Assembly: GCF_002863585.1 (NCBI RefSeq)
Contig: NZ_PGUY01000031.1
Coordinates: forward strand, 53,316-117,315
From: Peribacillus deserti
Lineage (GTDB): Bacteria > Bacillota > Bacilli > Bacillales > DSM-1321
Length of the DNA: 64,000 nucleotides
Reading direction: 5' to 3'
Shown: in pieces, positions 27,034 through 36,927 of the stretch
Layout: each line of letters starts with the position of its first letter
How positions within the stretch are numbered: the stretch's first letter is position 1
Translations under genes and position numbers: made by a program
Notes under the pieces: model-generated
Databases searched by the model: none
Seen by the model: only the letters and a program-made list of their open reading frames with translations
Told to the model about the DNA's origin: nothing

Positions 27034-27058
27034 GAACTCATCTGAATTCGATGAGTTC
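27034..27058 (+). terminator. Hairpin at the right end of the insertion sequence
   Basis: GAACTCATC pairs perfectly with GATGAGTTC around seven bases, just inside the right inverted repeat. It may stop transcription leaving the element; only a short T-rich tail follows. Confidence 0.5.
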
Positions 27059-27159
27059 TCTTAACTTGATTGGTATGGGGACAGTCCCCGCTTTAGTGCG
27101 TTGATGGTTTAAGGTGTGTTCTTGAGGTGGAAACTGTTTGTTTTCTATAATTGGGTTAG

Positions 27160-28608
<1,449 letters not shown>

Positions 28609-28666
28609 AGGATGGAGGAGCTGTATAAAGCTTCCTAAAAAAGGGTTTACAATTTCTATAAACTGG

Positions 28667-28672
28667 TATAAT
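28667..28672 (+). promoter_or_regulatory. Probable -10 box of the T-box transcript
   Basis: TATAAT lies about 25 bases before the T-box leader, with TTTACA 15 bases upstream of it, a slightly short spacing. Confidence 0.4.
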
Positions 28673-28694
28673 ATCAAATAAATTTCATATCGAT

Positions 28695-28919
28695 AAAAAC
28701 GATGATCAGGAAAAGTAATTCTTTCCCTTGTCTTTAGAGAGCAGTCGGAAGCTGAAAAGACTGCGGCAATATAGAATGAATGACACCTGGGAGTGGGGCT
28801 CTGAATTATCAGTAGGAGCTGCCGGTAATTTGCCGTTATATGTAAATCAAGTGGCTGTTTACAGCAATTTGGGTGGTACCGCGGTTATTCCGTCCCTATT
28901 TTTATAGGGGCGGTTTTTT
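28695..28919 (+). promoter_or_regulatory. T-box leader
   Basis: The T-box sequence GGGTGGTACCGCGG is at 28871-28884, followed by the terminator at 28889-28919. Upstream is a long structured Stem I region with an AGTAA box near 28714, an AGAGAGC bulge paired with GGCTCT, and an AGTAGG segment before GCTGCCGG. Uncharged cognate tRNA would favour readthrough into the synthetase gene at 28994. The specifier codon should lie within the stretch between GGCTCT and AGTAGG; I cannot assign it with confidence. Confidence 0.93.
28889..28919 (+). terminator. T-box terminator
   Basis: CCGTCCCTAT pairs with ATAGGGGCGG around a short T loop, followed by six T residues. The T-box GGGTGG bases compete with it in the antiterminator form. 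Confidence 0.9.
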
Positions 28920-28993
28920 ATTTTTAAGGGGGTGAGTGCATGGATTCTGACGATGACGATATGAACAAAAAGATAATCGGAGGAGGAAAAATA

Positions 28994-30289
28994 ATGACTG
29001 AAAAAACACGTGTACTCATCAACGAATGTATAGGACAGGAAGGTCAAGGTGTCACCCTTAAAGGCTGGGTAAAAAAAGTTAGGCATTTAGGAAGTATCAG
29101 CTTTGTTTTACTAAGAGACAGAACAGGTGAAATCCAGTGTGTGCTGGAGAAAAAGTGGGCAGGTCTAAAGCTTGAAACGGAAAGTGCGATTGAACTGAGC
29201 GGAATTGTAAAGAAAACTCAGCAGACATCTTTAGGTGTTGAAGTGCTTGCAGATGAAATTACGATTTTGTCGTCTAGTGCACCACTGCCCTTTGAACTTT
29301 CAAAAAAAACGTTAAATGCCGGGCTCGACCAGGTATTGAATAATCGTTTTGTTTCTTTCCGGCATCATAAAATAAACACTATATTTAAACTGAAAGCATT
29401 GTTTGTAAACGCATTCAGTGATTTTTTAACTGATAAAGGGTTCACACAGATTTTTACTCCCAAATTAGTTTCTCAGGGAGCGGAGGGTGGAGCGAATGTG
29501 TTTACCTTGAACTATTTCGGTAAAGAAGCGTCTCTAGCGCAGTCCCCGCAATTTTATAAGCAGATGATGGTGGGGGCAGGTTTTGAGCGGGTTTTCGAAA
29601 TAGCGCCTGTCTACCGGGCAGAGGAGCATAACTCCTCCAGGCATTTGAATGAGTATATTTCACTGGACGTTGAAATGGGGTTTATTGAAGATTTTCGCGA
29701 TATTATGAGGCTGGAAACGGAGCTCCTTAAGTCTATTTTTAAAGAAATTCAGGAAAGCTTTGGTGATGAATTGGCTGAATACAAGGCCGAAATTCCCATC
29801 ATCTCTGAAATACCCGAATTAACACTAAAGGAAGCGCAAAAAGTTTTAAAGGATGTTTATAAGAAGGATTCTCCTGTGGGTGACCTCAATACAGAAGGAG
29901 AAAAGCTAATAGGCAGGCATATCAAAGAAAAACACGGCAGTGATTTTGTTTTCATCACCCATTATCCGGCAGAAACGAGGCCGATGTATACCATGCCTAA
30001 TAAAGAAAATCCGGCCCTGACGGATTCATTCGACTTGCTGTATAAAGGTACAGAAATCACGTCTGGAGGGCAGAGAATTCATACTCATGGCCAGCTGCTT
30101 CAATCGTTTGAATCCAAGGGACTGAACCCAAAAGATTTCAGTTCATATCTTGAGGCCTTCCAATACGGCTTTCCACCGCATGGAGGATTTGCAATCGGCC
30201 TTGAGAGAATCATCTATCTATTCCTAAATCTCGGCAACGTGAGAGAAGCCAGCGCCTTCCCAAGAGACTGCGACCGCCTCATACCTTAA
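28994..30289 (+). CDS. aspS: Archaeal-type aspartyl-tRNA synthetase (AspRS2)
   Basis: A 431-residue class IIb synthetase: an N-terminal OB fold (GWVKKVRHLG), motif 2 with Arg208 in PVYRAEEHNSSRH, and motif 3 GGFAIGLERI. The ending FPRDCDRLIP is the archaeal AspRS form, not AsnRS or the larger bacterial AspRS. In archaeal enzymes Trp after GWV and Lys before LGFE enforce tRNA(Asp) specificity. Here they appear to be Lys and Ser, so it may be non-discriminating or serve tRNA(Asn); that is inference. I use the ATG at 28994 behind GGAGGAGG rather than an upstream ATG. It is controlled by the T-box leader. Confidence 0.87.
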   Translation: MTEKTRVLINECIGQEGQGVTLKGWVKKVRHLGSISFVLLRDRTGEIQCVLEKKWAGLKLETESAIELSGIVKKTQQTSLGVEVLADEITILSSSAPLPFELSKKTLNAGLDQVLNNRFVSFRHHKINTIFKLKALFVNAFSDFLTDKGFTQIFTPKLVSQGAEGGANVFTLNYFGKEASLAQSPQFYKQMMVGAGFERVFEIAPVYRAEEHNSSRHLNEYISLDVEMGFIEDFRDIMRLETELLKSIFKEIQESFGDELAEYKAEIPIISEIPELTLKEAQKVLKDVYKKDSPVGDLNTEGEKLIGRHIKEKHGSDFVFITHYPAETRPMYTMPNKENPALTDSFDLLYKGTEITSGGQRIHTHGQLLQSFESKGLNPKDFSSYLEAFQYGFPPHGGFAIGLERIIYLFLNLGNVREASAFPRDCDRLIP

Positions 30290-30305
30290 TGGGGACTGTC
30301 CCCCA
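30290..30305. repeat. GGGGACTGTCCCC palindrome, inverted copy
   Basis: TGGGGACTGTCCCCCA directly after the synthetase stop, followed by TTCCCGGG. It is the reverse complement of the CCCGGGAAATGGGGGACAGT type sequence at 25353 and 25425. It could also serve as a terminator-like hairpin, but lacks a T-run. Confidence 0.75.
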
Positions 30306-30499
30306 TTCCCGGGCTGGAAAATACCCAGCTGGCTTAGGTTTCAGCTGGGGCCAGTCTTTATTTCCCATACTTTTGTGCCTGGTATGGGCCTGCTGAATCA
30401 GCGCTGGATTTTTGTCTTATTGCAGGTTTTTCGCACAACCTTACAAAAGGGGCAAATGGATATGAATCGACCCAAATTACAGAATTAGCTTTCCAACAG

Positions 30500-31070
30500 A
30501 TGGCCGGCTGTAAAGCTCATCTTTCCCTGAGAAAAAGGTTTTATATTCACCATTGTGAAGAGCTGCAAACAAGCGGGGCAATTATGAAAGGAATTACAGC
30601 CAGATCATCCATCCGTAGACAAGGTAATGTACTGTGGTGCGTTGCTTCACGATTTAACGAAAGGAATCGAGCCACATAACGAAACAGGGGCAGATCTGGT
30701 AAAATCTTTGCTGCAGCCCTATTGTCCAGAGGAAGAGATTTACCCGATTTCCGAGATTGTCAGATTACATAATAAAAGGGGAAACAGTGATTTCCCCATA
30801 CATATCAAGATTATTCAGGATGCAGATGTACTAGATCATTTTAGTTCCACCTGACAGGTGGATGAAGTTTTTCTACAGTGCACATCATGGGGAAAATGCA
30901 TGTCAGGCGATTGAAACCTGGAATATCGATTGTATCAAGGAATGCTATCGGAAAACACGCTCTCATTATATTTTGACGTTTCAAAAGCTGTGTTTGGTAA
31001 TAAAGAAAAATTTTATAAGCGTTTTGCAGATCGATTTACACTTGAGAGGAACGGTGTATTGTTAAAGTAA
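30500..31070 (+). pseudogene. HD-domain phosphohydrolase, broken by several frameshifts
   Basis: Coding remains of one HD-superfamily protein appear in successive frames. The first piece starts at the ATG at 30500 (RFYIHHCEELQ). The second holds the metal-binding HD in GALLHDLTKGIEPHNETG and IIQDADVLDHF. After a stop near 30852 a third frame carries FFYSAHHGENACQAIETWN. A fourth, after about 30975, carries FDVSKAVFGNKEKFYKRFAD and ends at TAA 31068. At least three frame changes are needed, so the gene is dead unless the sequence is faulty. Its original substrate is unknown. Confidence 0.75.
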
Positions 31071-31100
31071 GCGGTCCGAGCGTTGGAAGGAAGGATTACT

Positions 31101-31709
31101 TTGGAAGCAATTATCATTCATGGAGTTTTACTAGCGTTTGGCCTTATACTCCCTTTAGGTGTCCAAAATGTGTTTATTTTTCAGCAAGGTGCATATCATA
31201 AGGATTTTATTCGAGCGCTGCCCGCAGTCTTAACGGCTGCCATTTGTGATTTAGTCTTAATCACTCTTGCTATAGGCGGAGTTTCTGTTATCGTACTGGC
31301 CAATCCGGTTTTTAAAACAGTATTGATAACAGTGGGCTGTTTATTCCTGATTTATATGGGCTGGGTAACCTGGAACACGAAAAATCAGCAAGGCACAATG
31401 GAGGGGGAGGCATTTACAGGCAGGAAACAAATCATTTTTGCTGCTTCAGTGTCTTTATTAAACCCACATGCCATATTAGATACGATTGGAGTGATCGGCA
31501 CTAGTTCGCTGCAATATTCTGGAATGGATAGATGGGTCTTCGCCGCCGCCTGTGTGGCTGTTTCCTGGATCTGGTTTTTTGGATTGGCTGCTGCGGGAAG
31601 ATTTTTTGGGAAGATCGATCAGACTGGTAAATTAATGAGCCTTGTAAATAAGTGTTCTGCCATCATCATATGGGGAGTGGCCGTTTTACTAATCAAATCC
31701 CTTTTATAA
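31101..31709 (+). CDS. LysE/ArgO-family amino acid exporter
   Basis: A 202-residue membrane protein with about six spans and the LysE-family features LILPLGVQNVFIFQQG near the N terminus and LLNPHAILDTIGVIG in the middle. Members export basic or other amino acids; ArgO-type is the closest impression. The TTG at 31101 has GGAAGGA in front and begins right before the first membrane segment; an upstream TTG at 31083 has no such site. The next element's target duplication overlaps its stop codon. Confidence 0.87.
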   Translation: MEAIIIHGVLLAFGLILPLGVQNVFIFQQGAYHKDFIRALPAVLTAAICDLVLITLAIGGVSVIVLANPVFKTVLITVGCLFLIYMGWVTWNTKNQQGTMEGEAFTGRKQIIFAASVSLLNPHAILDTIGVIGTSSLQYSGMDRWVFAAACVAVSWIWFFGLAAAGRFFGKIDQTGKLMSLVNKCSAIIIWGVAVLLIKSLL

Positions 31710-31712
31710 AAA

Positions 31713-32282
31713 GGCTGTTTTCTCAAACTTTGTTGCTATTGAACAAGAAGTGGATTGGAGCGCAAGCATGCTAGCATTCCCCGGGGCAGGCGGTGATCCC
31801 GATTTTGCCTTTTAATGGCGGTTGGCTAGACCCGCGGTGTCAGTCCGGAGCTGGACAAAAAGAAAAGCGGAAAGCGGTGCCTTCCGCATTAACATTGTTT
31901 AAGAACTCGCATGATAAGCTCATCTTTTATCAACACAAATTTTTAAGGAAGGCAGAGACCTGAAAAGCATAAGACGAGCAGGCCGTGAGAAGCGGTTTTC
32001 TTCTCATGGACTGATTGGCTTATGACTCGAGGGTCTAAAGCCTTTGAGCTGGACAAAAAGAAAAGCGGAAAGCGGTGCCTCCCCCATTAACATTGTTAAG
32101 AACTCGCATGATAAGCTCATCTTTATCAACACAAAACTTTAGGGAAGGTCTAAAGCCTTGGTGCTGGACAATACCCGCTGCTCCCGCAGGAGTCTCGCAC
32201 CTTACACTCCAATCAACCTGAATTAACAATAGGGTGATATAACAAAACTTATTAAAAAACAACAATCTTTTAGAAAAGAGCT
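31713..32282 (-). mobile_element. MITE-like interspersed element, inverted full copy, 570 bp
   Basis: On the plus strand it reads from GGCTGTTTTCTCAAACTTTG to TCTTTTAGAAAAGAGCT, the reverse of the other copies. It is flanked by a perfect 8-bp direct repeat, TATAAAAA (31705-31712 and 32283-32290); the left one overlaps the LysE-family stop codon. Inside, the hairpin module and the CGGAAAGCGGTGCC module each occur, the latter twice, so part of the interior is duplicated. No coding sequence is seen. It accounts for most of the gap 31710-32482. Confidence 0.85.
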
Positions 32283-32287
32283 TATAA

Positions 32288-32327
32288 AAAAGAATGCTGG
32301 TCATTTAATACGGCCAGCATTCTTTTT
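32288..32327. terminator. Bidirectional terminator between the MITE and the permease gene
   Basis: AGAATGCTGG pairs with CCAGCATTCT around about 14 bases, with T-runs on both strands. It can end transcripts from either side. From 32330 to 32482 nothing else is seen. Confidence 0.75.
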
Positions 32328-32482
32328 ATTTTCTTGTACCTTCATTCGCTGCTGAATGTATGGCAGCAGGCCTGTGTTTTAGGTGTCCTGCTTAATAAAA
32401 CTCGCTTTTATATCTTTACAAATAATCTATTGTATCAATTCAAAATCAATTTCTTTTGTGTGAATATACAACACCGGAATGC

Positions 32483-33610
32483 CTAATGTGAAGATGATGA
32501 TTTACCAGTATTCTTAGTTTCCGATCCAAGCGAATTGGAGATTGCCGCTTTCCGCTTGCGGAGTCTGTAAAACAGCCTGAAATTTTTAACAAGCGTCTTA
32601 ATTACAGAATAAAGAGGGATAGCGATTAAGATGCCCACAAACCCGTATATGGAACCGGCGACAAGCAGGAGCAGGATAATGGTTAACGGATGAATATTCA
32701 ATTTCTTTCCCATTACATTCGGCGTTACCAGATGTCCTTCAAGCTGTTGAACGATAACTAACACGATCAGCACTTTTACAGCCATGAATGGATCACTCTG
32801 CAGGGCAACAAATAGAGCCGGAATGATTCCCAATAGAGGTCCTGCAAACGGCACGATCGTTAGAAACATGGCGAAAACAGCCAATACAAGGGGGGAATCA
32901 ATTCCTATGATCAAATATCCCATAAACATCAAAACGCCATCAACAGCAGCTATGATGAATTGACCAGTGATATAGGTAGAAAGAGCTTTATCCATATCCA
33001 CGAGAATTTTATTTCCTTCGAGCTCACCTTCAGGGGGTATATATTTCAGTAGGAACGGCCGAAGTTTATCATCATCCTTCAGAAAATAAAATACTATGAA
33101 CGGAACGACCACCAGTACGGTTGCGATACTGGTCACCGTTGTAAATAATTTTATAATATTATCACTGGCATTCTGGGAAAAAGATCTAAAATAATGCATC
33201 GCTTTTTCCTGAATATGGCCTCCCTCAAAAACTCCGATATTATGCTTGTTTATTGCTTTTTCAGATTCAGAGGTAATCTCCCTGAATTTCTGTGGAAGGG
33301 TATCTGATAAATGCTTGACCTGATCTACTATGGATGGTCCGAAGAAGTGGATGATGGCATATATCATTCCAAAAATGAGTGCATATACAGATAAAATACT
33401 TACCGTTTTGGGCAGGAATTTAGACAGCAGCCGGACAACGGGCCTGAGCAGATAGTACAGCAGACCCGAAATCAGGATAGGAAAGAAAATGGTAGCAATG
33501 AACTGCTGAATGGGCTTCATAAAATAGTCGATTCTGCCGAACAGCAGGATAATAATTAAACAAAGGATAGTTCCTGTAGCATATTTAAAAAATGGTTTAT
33601 TAATCCACAC
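32483..33610 (-). CDS. AI-2E family (PerM-like) membrane permease
   Basis: A 375-residue membrane protein of the AI-2E transporter/PerM family with about eight membrane segments and a large central soluble stretch (residues ~85-140). The conserved C-terminal pattern is LTIVPFAGPLLGIIPA, QQLEGHLVTPNVMGKKL and IHPLTIILLLLVAGS. B. subtilis has several paralogues, some linked to cation or peptide export. The start is GTG at 33610, preceded by AGGAGG eight bases upstream; a TTG six codons earlier sits in front of that site. The C-terminal tail is Ser-rich and basic. Confidence 0.9.
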   Translation of the reverse strand: MWINKPFFKYATGTILCLIIILLFGRIDYFMKPIQQFIATIFFPILISGLLYYLLRPVVRLLSKFLPKTVSILSVYALIFGMIYAIIHFFGPSIVDQVKHLSDTLPQKFREITSESEKAINKHNIGVFEGGHIQEKAMHYFRSFSQNASDNIIKLFTTVTSIATVLVVVPFIVFYFLKDDDKLRPFLLKYIPPEGELEGNKILVDMDKALSTYITGQFIIAAVDGVLMFMGYLIIGIDSPLVLAVFAMFLTIVPFAGPLLGIIPALFVALQSDPFMAVKVLIVLVIVQQLEGHLVTPNVMGKKLNIHPLTIILLLLVAGSIYGFVGILIAIPLYSVIKTLVKNFRLFYRLRKRKAAISNSLGSETKNTGKSSSSH

Positions 33611-33877
33611 CCTAAAGACCTCCTGCAAAATAACCGTGCCGCACAGACACTTACCTTACTCCTTTCCTTTTTCCTGTGGATTTAAACTCTTAAGGAACAG
33701 AATATTTTTTTAGGTTCGGAAAAAAGAATGTTTAGAATTTATATTGTTTTTAGAAATGTTTTCTTATATGATTATCCTGAACTAAGTCGGAAGGAGGTAC
33801 GCCCTGTGGGAATTTTTGCATCTGCAGTGAATCATGCCATAAAGATTTTTGATGTTGTTTTAAGTAAAGGGAGAAGT

Positions 33878-33940
33878 GTGTCCTTTTTTAATACATATCA
33901 CCATCTTACATGCATATCACATGGGGAGCCTTCTAGTTAA
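33878..33940 (+). other. Possible leader peptide before the MFS attenuator
   Basis: A 20-codon frame starts with GTG at 33878 behind AAAGGGAGA and ends 18 bases before the terminator hairpin at 33957; a second, 8-residue frame starts at ATG 33910. Either could be a regulatory leader peptide, but neither has strong support. Confidence 0.25.
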
Positions 33941-33956
33941 CTTGTATTTACAAAAG

Positions 33957-33986
33957 CAGGCACCTATCTTGGATAGGTGCCTTTTG
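33957..33986 (+). terminator. Terminator in the leader of the MFS gene (candidate attenuator)
   Basis: GGCACCTATC pairs perfectly with GATAGGTGCC around TTG and is followed by TTTTGTTTG, about 50 bases before the MFS start. No gene ends just upstream on this strand, so it most likely lies in the MFS gene's own leader. Confidence 0.7.
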
Positions 33987-34037
33987 TTTGTAAGTATTTT
34001 GTCTGACAGAAAGCCTCCTCAGACTGGGGGAAACAAA

Positions 34038-35246
34038 ATGAGAGTAAATACTGAAATATTTTATAATAAGAACTTTTTATTTTATTGGCTGAGTGCGGTG
34101 ATCACATCACTAGGAGATTCTATTTTCGTTATTGCATTAACCTGGCTCCTGGTCGAAAAAACCGGATCCCCGGCTGTAGTGGGTACTTATCTGTTTATAC
34201 TGGGAATATCCAAGCTTGTATTTATTATAATAGGCGGGGCTGCGGTCGATCGGTTTGACCCCAAAAAACTTTTACTTTGGTCCACCTTGATAAGGGCGGC
34301 TGTTATCCTGCTTTCCTTATCAGCCGTTTATTCCGATTTTGGCGGCGTGTGGATATTCTATTTGATGAGTGCCATTTTTGGCAGTGTAGACGCAATTGCA
34401 GAACCTGCTGCCATAACCGCCCGTACCAGAATCGTTACAAAGGAGTTTTATACACAAAGTATGGGGCTCCTAATGACAGCGGGAAATGTTTCCGCGATCA
34501 TCGGTCCTATGCTTGGTGCCGGACTGGTTGCAGCAGGCAGTACAGAAACCGCGATCATAATCAACGCGTTGATCTTCATGGCAGCAGCCTTTCTACTATC
34601 AAGAGTAAATATTACAAGTGAGAGAGAGCCAGAGCAAACCGGCAGGATGTGGCAGAATATAAAGGACGGATTTTCTTATTTCCTGCATACACCTATTATT
34701 CTTACTATGGCTATCTTCGCTTTCTTTTCAAACGCAGCAGTCGGAGCTATTCTTTTAAGCATCCCTTTTTTATCAGAAGAATTGGGATTTGGAGTAAGCG
34801 GTTATGGAATGATGAACACAGCGATCGCAATCGGGGGGGCAGCGGGTTCTGTCCTGTTTTCATTGGCCGCGATCAATAATCCAAAACCCTGGATGACTTT
34901 GCTGACTTGCTTTATTCAGGGGATTTTTATTCTGCTTACAGGAGTTACAGGAAATTTATTCATGATTACGGCTCTGATTGCCTTGATTGGCCTTCAGGAG
35001 GCAGCAGTAAATGTAATTGCCCCAAGTGTCAATCATGCCATGATACCTTCCAGAATGTTTGGAAGGGTGATAAGCGTGATGATTCTCGTCATGTCAGGAT
35101 CCGTTCCATTGTCACAGGCCGCTGCAGGATGGCTGATGGAAACAGTCGAGCCGCAGACCATCTTTATATATGAGGGCCTCTTAGAAATGGTGGCTGCCTT
35201 TTGTACATTTTTATTACCTTTTGTGAGAAAATTTGAAAAGTTGTAG
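34038..35246 (+). CDS. MFS transporter, macrolide-efflux-like
   Basis: A 402-residue major facilitator with 12 predicted membrane segments, in the Mef/YfiS-like group: WLSAVITSLGDSIFVIALTWL near the start, then an acidic-basic loop VDRFDPKKLLLWS after segment 2, the usual MFS A motif position. It would export drugs or metabolites by proton exchange. The ATG at 34038 is behind GGGGGAAAC. A terminator hairpin and possible leader peptides lie upstream, an arrangement seen for antibiotic-induced efflux genes. Confidence 0.87.
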   Translation: MRVNTEIFYNKNFLFYWLSAVITSLGDSIFVIALTWLLVEKTGSPAVVGTYLFILGISKLVFIIIGGAAVDRFDPKKLLLWSTLIRAAVILLSLSAVYSDFGGVWIFYLMSAIFGSVDAIAEPAAITARTRIVTKEFYTQSMGLLMTAGNVSAIIGPMLGAGLVAAGSTETAIIINALIFMAAAFLLSRVNITSEREPEQTGRMWQNIKDGFSYFLHTPIILTMAIFAFFSNAAVGAILLSIPFLSEELGFGVSGYGMMNTAIAIGGAAGSVLFSLAAINNPKPWMTLLTCFIQGIFILLTGVTGNLFMITALIALIGLQEAAVNVIAPSVNHAMIPSRMFGRVISVMILVMSGSVPLSQAAAGWLMETVEPQTIFIYEGLLEMVAAFCTFLLPFVRKFEKL

Positions 35247-35306
35247 GGGTATCAGCTCCTCTTGGTAAGGGGGTAATGACTAACGAACTAAAAAGGAGAA
35301 CCTATT

Positions 35307-36074
35307 TTGAATCAATTATTACCGCTTGAGAAGATTGTTAATCATTCATTTAAGATTCTAAACGGTCTGCCGGATTATATTAACATTGAAGAAAAACATA
35401 CAGAGCGAGAGGATGAGCCTTCGCTTGAAAATAAAATAGCCAGTATAATCAACTTTGCTAATGCAAGGAAAGTCAACAGAATAGGCGCCATCATACAAAA
35501 ATCCTCTAATAACTATCAGCTTCTAACCCGGTTATTAAAAAAATATAAGTTTGAATTCTATGCTTCACGAATAGAGGTGCAGCGGGACCTGCATGATATT
35601 GAGAAAGTACCGTACAGCTTTGAGTGGAGATCGATAGGAAGCCGTACCATTTCGGAGGAAGACTTTAAAACTCTGTGGAGTAGATGTATGACGGGATCCG
35701 CAAATGCTGCATCTACGCTTTCAATCGATGAACATCTTTCATCTGTTAAAAGCGAGCTTGGTACAGGCTGGGAACACTCCTGCCTGGCGGTATTTATAGA
35801 CGGGGAGGCAGCCGGGATATCCATTCCGCATTTGGAGCCTGGGACAGCTGAAGAGGGGCGGATATTTTACTTTGGTCTGATTCCCGAGCAGCGCGGAAAA
35901 GGAATCAGTGCAGAAATCCATTACCAGTCACTCAGAATTTTAAGAGAAAAGGGAGCCTCTTATTATGTAGGAAGTACGCATGAATCAAATCTGGGAATGC
36001 AGGCTGTTTTTTGGAAAAATGGCTGTATGCTTAAGGGACATGTGGAATCTTATTATAGAACGGTGAAAATGTGA
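35307..36074 (+). CDS. GNAT family N-acetyltransferase
   Basis: A 255-residue protein with the acetyltransferase core in its C-terminal half: FYFGLIPEQRGKGISAEIHY is the acetyl-CoA site and SYYVGSTHESNLGMQAVFWKNG the following beta-strand and helix. The N-terminal 100 residues are family-specific. The start is TTG at 35307 behind AAAAGGAGA, with no better ATG. Substrate unknown. It may be cotranscribed with the MFS gene 60 bases upstream. Confidence 0.82.
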   Translation: MNQLLPLEKIVNHSFKILNGLPDYINIEEKHTEREDEPSLENKIASIINFANARKVNRIGAIIQKSSNNYQLLTRLLKKYKFEFYASRIEVQRDLHDIEKVPYSFEWRSIGSRTISEEDFKTLWSRCMTGSANAASTLSIDEHLSSVKSELGTGWEHSCLAVFIDGEAAGISIPHLEPGTAEEGRIFYFGLIPEQRGKGISAEIHYQSLRILREKGASYYVGSTHESNLGMQAVFWKNGCMLKGHVESYYRTVKM

Positions 36075-36083
36075 AATAATGAA

Positions 36084-36108
36084 GGCTATCTGCTAAAAGC
36101 AGATAGCC
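36084..36108. terminator. Terminator between the GNAT and spore protein genes
   Basis: GGCTATCTGC pairs perfectly with GCAGATAGCC around TAAAA between two convergent genes; T-rich sequence follows on the minus strand. Confidence 0.65.
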
Positions 36109-36138
36109 AATATCCAAATTATGCAGTTGTATTAAAAA

Positions 36139-36354
36139 TTAACGAGATGTACCACCGAATTGACCTGCCATTTGAGATTGAGCTGTAGCAACAAGACGTT
36201 TTGTAATTTCTCCACCTACTGAACCGTTTGCACGAGATACAGTTTCAGCACCAAGTTGTACTCCAAACTCTTGAGCGATTTCGTACTTCATTTGGTCGAT
36301 TGCTTGTTGAGCGCCTGGTACTAATTTTTGACGATTTGAACCACTTCTTGCCAT
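36139..36354 (-). CDS. Small acid-soluble spore protein, alpha/beta type
   Basis: A 71-residue alpha/beta-type SASP that coats and protects spore DNA. The family core is intact: [20 protein letters not shown] includes the GPR protease site (EIAQEFGV), followed by [20 protein letters not shown] and LV. The ATG is preceded by a canonical AAGGAGGTGA. Such genes are monocistronic and transcribed by sigma-G in the forespore; I could not pick out a convincing sigma-G promoter. It shows the organism forms endospores. Confidence 0.96.
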   Translation of the reverse strand: MARSGSNRQKLVPGAQQAIDQMKYEIAQEFGVQLGAETVSRANGSVGGEITKRLVATAQSQMAGQFGGTSR

Positions 36355-36927
36355 GTGTCTTCACCTCCTTCGGTTGATACTTTTAATCTCCCTCTTTTTC
36401 AAAAGTTCATACATCCGATAAAAGATATTTTGTCCGTCCGATAGTATCATCTAGATCCTGTGCCGGCAGGAATTTGGATATCGTTGGAAGAATACGAAGA
36501 TCCTAGACTTCCTATCAGGTTGTTAGTTTTGGGGAATATTGGAATAGTTAAGGGGTGAAAAACCTATTTCAAAAGGCTTATTTATAGATTATCTGGATTT
36601 ATTTGGGAGCTGAACATTTTGGTGGTGAGGATATTATAGAATTACCCTTATTAAAATCTTGGAAGATTAACCTCTGTTTTATGGTTAAAATTGGAACTGC
36701 CGTTACCATCGTTCAGTTTTATTTTGTTTCAGGATACTGCATTTGAGGAAACTTTAATATTTAGTACTGGTGATTAATCCAGGCTGATTGAAACGAATGT
36801 TATTTAAGATGGTGCTAAAAGTTAACGCTGCTTAAGAAGAATGAAATACACCGAATTAATTGTTACCTCATCCAGTGAAATTATTCGTAAAAAAGCAGCC
36901 GCCAGTATAAGCAGCTGCGATACAGTG
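36355..36927. other. Gene-free stretch upstream of the spore protein gene
   Basis: Apart from the presumed spore-gene promoter region next to 36354, I see no gene, RNA motif, repeat or terminator here. The open frames on the plus strand at its right edge are the reverse of the VOC gene. Confidence 0.5.

Larger units (their letters stand above)
25445..27077 (+). mobile_element. IS231-type insertion sequence (IS4 family), 1633 bp
   Basis: The ends are 18-bp inverted repeats with one mismatch: CATACCCATCAAGTTAAG on the left and the complement of CATACCAATCAAGTTAAG on the right. The element is flanked by a perfect 11-bp direct repeat, GGGACAGTCCC (25434-25444 and 27078-27088), which matches the GGG(N5)CCC target preference known for IS231. 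It encodes one intact DDE transposase. A hairpin in the leader and one before the right end are typical of the group. Intact ends, frame and target duplication suggest a recent insertion. Confidence 0.93.

Noticed and set aside
28994..30289. Asparaginyl-tRNA synthetase
   Set aside because: The terminal FPRDxxRLxP and overall pattern are of archaeal-type AspRS; AsnRS has a different last motif.
33728..33940. A 70-codon open frame upstream of the MFS gene
   Set aside because: Its first part is AT-rich and lacks a ribosome site; only the last 20 codons have any support as a leader peptide.
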